NCBI GenBank assembly: GCA_023128035.1 | Contig: JAGMES010000241.1 | Location: 1-5,484, forward strand | Origin: Halanaerobiales bacterium | GTDB lineage: Bacteria; Bacillota_F; Halanaerobiia; DY22613 | Reading direction: 5' to 3' | DNA length: 5,484 bases | Shown: positions 3,755 to 5,484 of the stretch, piece after piece | Position numbering within the stretch: the first letter of the stretch is position 1 | Layout of the letters: each line of letters begins with the position of its first letter | Notes under the pieces: model-generated | Seen by the model: the letters and a program-made list of their open reading frames with translations, nothing else | What the model was told of the DNA's origin: nothing | Databases searched by the model: none | Position numbers and translations under genes: made by a program

Positions 3755-5424
3755 GAGATTATACATGCTTGAGCATAAGTCCTATAAACATTTTCTATCT
3801 TAATTTTTACATTAAAATTCACTAATTTGCCAGCATTTTGAATATCAAGAACATAACCATCAATCCTGGCAATTCCATCATTAGGATTATTTACATGGGT
3901 TTCTTCAACATATACCATCAATTCTTGACCTTCTTGCACTGGTAAAGCCAATAAAGCCATTTCCTGCTTACTGCCAACTTTTATGATTTCAATTTCTTCT
4001 CGATGAAAATCTCCACAACCTTTTATATAGATCTCTTTTTTTAACTCAGATTCTAAATCAGTCAAATTTTGACCTCCTAGTCCTATGAGTAGAGAAGCTA
4101 CATCTGGATGGACACCAAGGAGAACTGCTTCAAAATCTTTCTCTGCCATCAACCTCTTAATCATTCTAACTGCTCTTAACGATACAGTCTCCTGAGAGAG
4201 GATTCTACCCTTTCCTTTACAATAAGGACACTTAATCTGTAAATATTCCTCTAACCCTTGCTTAACTTTTTTGCGAGTCATCTCAACCAAGCCCAAATGA
4301 GTCATTCCCATAATCGTAGAACGAGTTTTATCTTTTTTAAGCTCTTCTTCGAAAACTTTTAAGAGCAATTCTTGATCTTCATGGGTCTCCATATCAATAA
4401 AATCAATAATTATAATTCCACCAATATCTCTGAGCCTTAATTGACGCGCAATTTCTTTTACAGCCTCTAAGTTGGTCTTTAAAACTGTATCATTTAAATT
4501 AGTTTTACCAACATATTTACCTGTATTTACATCAATAGAAGTTAATGCTTCTGTTGGATCAAAAACTATATGTCCTCCACAGTCTAACCAAACTTTTCTT
4601 TGTAATGCTTTATCAATTTCATATTCTAGCCCATAAAAGTCAAAGATCGGTTCTGGACGGTCATATAAATAAATTTTTGATTTATATTGAGGAACAATCA
4701 TGTTAACTAATTTAAAGACATCTTTGTAATCCTTCTCAGAGTCAATAACGACCTTCGCAATTTCTGGAGTTAAAAGATCACGTACCATCCGTTGAACTAA
4801 ATTCAAGTCAGAATGGACTAGAGTAGATAATGAACTCTTATCATATTGTTTCTGGATCGTTCCCCAAAGTTTATGGAGAAAATCTAAATCAGCCTTAATT
4901 TCTTCATCACTGATTCCTTCAGCAACAGTTCGAACAATTAAGCCCATTCCTGAAGGGCAAATCTCTTCAGCTAGATGTTTTAAATGATTTCTCACTTCAT
5001 CTGATTCAATCCGGCGTGATATTCCGATATGATCAACTTTGATCATTAAAACCAAATATCGACCTGGTAAAGTAATGTCACAGGTGGCCCTAGCACCTTT
5101 ACCTCCGAGAGATTCTTTAACTATCTGTACCATGATCTCTTGACCTGGATGAACCACTTCATTGATTGCAGGTTCTTTTTCAGGTATTTTATCTAATAAT
5201 GAAAGGGCATCACTTACATGAAGGAAAACATTTTTGTCCAAACCGATATCCACAAAAGCAGCTTGCATTCCAGGTAAAACGTCGGCAACTCGACCTTTAT
5301 ATATATTACCAACAATTCGGGAATTGTCTTCCCTATCGTAATAAATTTCATCTAAATGTCTATCTTCTAAAACAGCAATTCTCGTCTCTTTACTCTCTAC
5401 ATTGACTATAATCTCTTTAGCCAT
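3751..5424 (-). CDS. rng: RNase E/G family endoribonuclease
   Basis: The 557-residue protein has the full RNase E/G catalytic core. An S1 RNA-binding domain lies at about 37-120 (NIYKGRVADVLPGMQAAFVDIG). A 5'-sensor region follows with ISRRIE (135-140) and R165-T166. The DNase I-like domain carries Asp298 (SIDVNTG) and Asp341 (IIIDFIDM), equivalent to the Mg-binding Asp303 and Asp346 of E. coli RNase E. CPYC (399-402) is the zinc-link that joins subunits. After about residue 490 comes a TRAM-like tail (EGQELMVYVEETHVNNPND, then ARIDGYVLD) seen in clostridial-type members; there is no long degradosome scaffold. It should cut single-stranded AU-rich RNA in rRNA maturation and mRNA decay. The ATG at 5424 gives the family start MAKEIIVNV; GGGAG at 5439-5435 is the likely ribosome binding site. 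RNase G is the nearest name, although some annotations say Rne/Rng. Confidence 0.96.
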   Translation of the reverse strand: MAKEIIVNVESKETRIAVLEDRHLDEIYYDREDNSRIVGNIYKGRVADVLPGMQAAFVDIGLDKNVFLHVSDALSLLDKIPEKEPAINEVVHPGQEIMVQIVKESLGGKGARATCDITLPGRYLVLMIKVDHIGISRRIESDEVRNHLKHLAEEICPSGMGLIVRTVAEGISDEEIKADLDFLHKLWGTIQKQYDKSSLSTLVHSDLNLVQRMVRDLLTPEIAKVVIDSEKDYKDVFKLVNMIVPQYKSKIYLYDRPEPIFDFYGLEYEIDKALQRKVWLDCGGHIVFDPTEALTSIDVNTGKYVGKTNLNDTVLKTNLEAVKEIARQLRLRDIGGIIIIDFIDMETHEDQELLLKVFEEELKKDKTRSTIMGMTHLGLVEMTRKKVKQGLEEYLQIKCPYCKGKGRILSQETVSLRAVRMIKRLMAEKDFEAVLLGVHPDVASLLIGLGGQNLTDLESELKKEIYIKGCGDFHREEIEIIKVGSKQEMALLALPVQEGQELMVYVEETHVNNPNDGIARIDGYVLDIQNAGKLVNFNVKIKIENVYRTYAQACIIS

Positions 5425-5434
5425 TCCGATTCAT

Positions 5435-5477
5435 CTCCCAACCAGTGAACTCGTCCAGCTAAAGCTGAACATCGGGG
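5435..5477 (-). promoter_or_regulatory. Possible structured leader covering the rng ribosome binding site
   Basis: As minus-strand RNA, GUUCAGC (5470-5464) pairs with GCUGGAC (5459-5453) around a UUUA loop: seven pairs including one U-G. An outer CCCGA (5476-5472) can pair with UUGGG (5441-5437), again with one G-U. Both wobbles favour the minus-strand transcript. The GGG of the outer helix is part of the GGGAG ribosome binding site, so the fold could limit rng translation. The upstream side is cut by the window edge. Confidence 0.4.
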
Positions 5478-5484
5478 CTTCAGT

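Noticed and set aside
5166..5405. Plus-strand ORF opposite the start of rng
   Set aside because: Antisense shadow; composition is not protein-like for this genome.
5431..5484. Open minus-strand frame ending at a TGA six bases before rng (TEAPMFSFSWTSSLVGR)
   Set aside because: It could be the tail of an upstream gene, but 17 residues give no recognisable family; another frame has a stop at 5482-5480, so the upstream gene may equally end there.
1..5484. CRISPR array, tRNA or rRNA genes
   Set aside because: No regularly spaced repeats, cloverleaf-compatible segments or rRNA-like stretches were seen on either strand.

Overview
The window is a low-GC (roughly mid-to-upper 30s %) stretch with every convincing gene on the minus strand. 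It reads like a Bacillota chromosome (Clostridia or Negativicutes type; the genus cannot be named from this alone). The reasons are strong AGGAGGTG-type ribosome binding sites, an L27 made with the cleavable N-terminal NLQLF peptide beside its protease Prp, and an RNase E/G gene directly ahead of rplU.

In transcription order (right to left): a possible structured leader (about 5435-5477) precedes rng, an RNase E/G family endoribonuclease (5424-3751). A near-consensus promoter, whose -35 box contains the rng stop codon, starts a roughly 145-nt leader resembling the Firmicutes L21 leader. It is followed by tightly packed rplU (L21), prp (L27-processing cysteine protease) and rpmA (L27), with gaps of 2 and 0 nt. 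A strong intrinsic terminator (2552-2583) follows rpmA. Then comes a hairpin-bearing leader and obgE-yhbY, a ribosome-assembly GTPase and a CRM-domain ribosome-associated protein, ended by a second terminator (821-849).

The left 820 bases are accessory in character. About 310 bp of AT-rich DNA without a convincing gene leads to a small DUF1292/UPF0473-type gene, whose normal start appears to have been destroyed by a small mutation. Only 40 nt beyond its stop begins the tnpA gene of an IS607-family element, cut by the left window edge. TnpA is a serine recombinase with a MerR-like N-terminal helix-turn-helix. Its promoter implies an almost leaderless mRNA and is embedded in a perfect 9-bp inverted repeat.

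Functionally, most of the window is a ribosome-assembly and RNA-processing block: two large-subunit proteins, the enzyme that matures one of them, a 50S-assembly GTPase, a pre-50S binding protein and an rRNA/mRNA endonuclease. The most interesting points are regulatory or genome-dynamic: the broken DUF1292 start, the IS607 end abutting that gene, and the RNA structures ahead of rplU, rng and obgE. No wholly new multi-gene system is visible. An RNA-guided tnpB module could lie just past the left edge, but that cannot be seen here.
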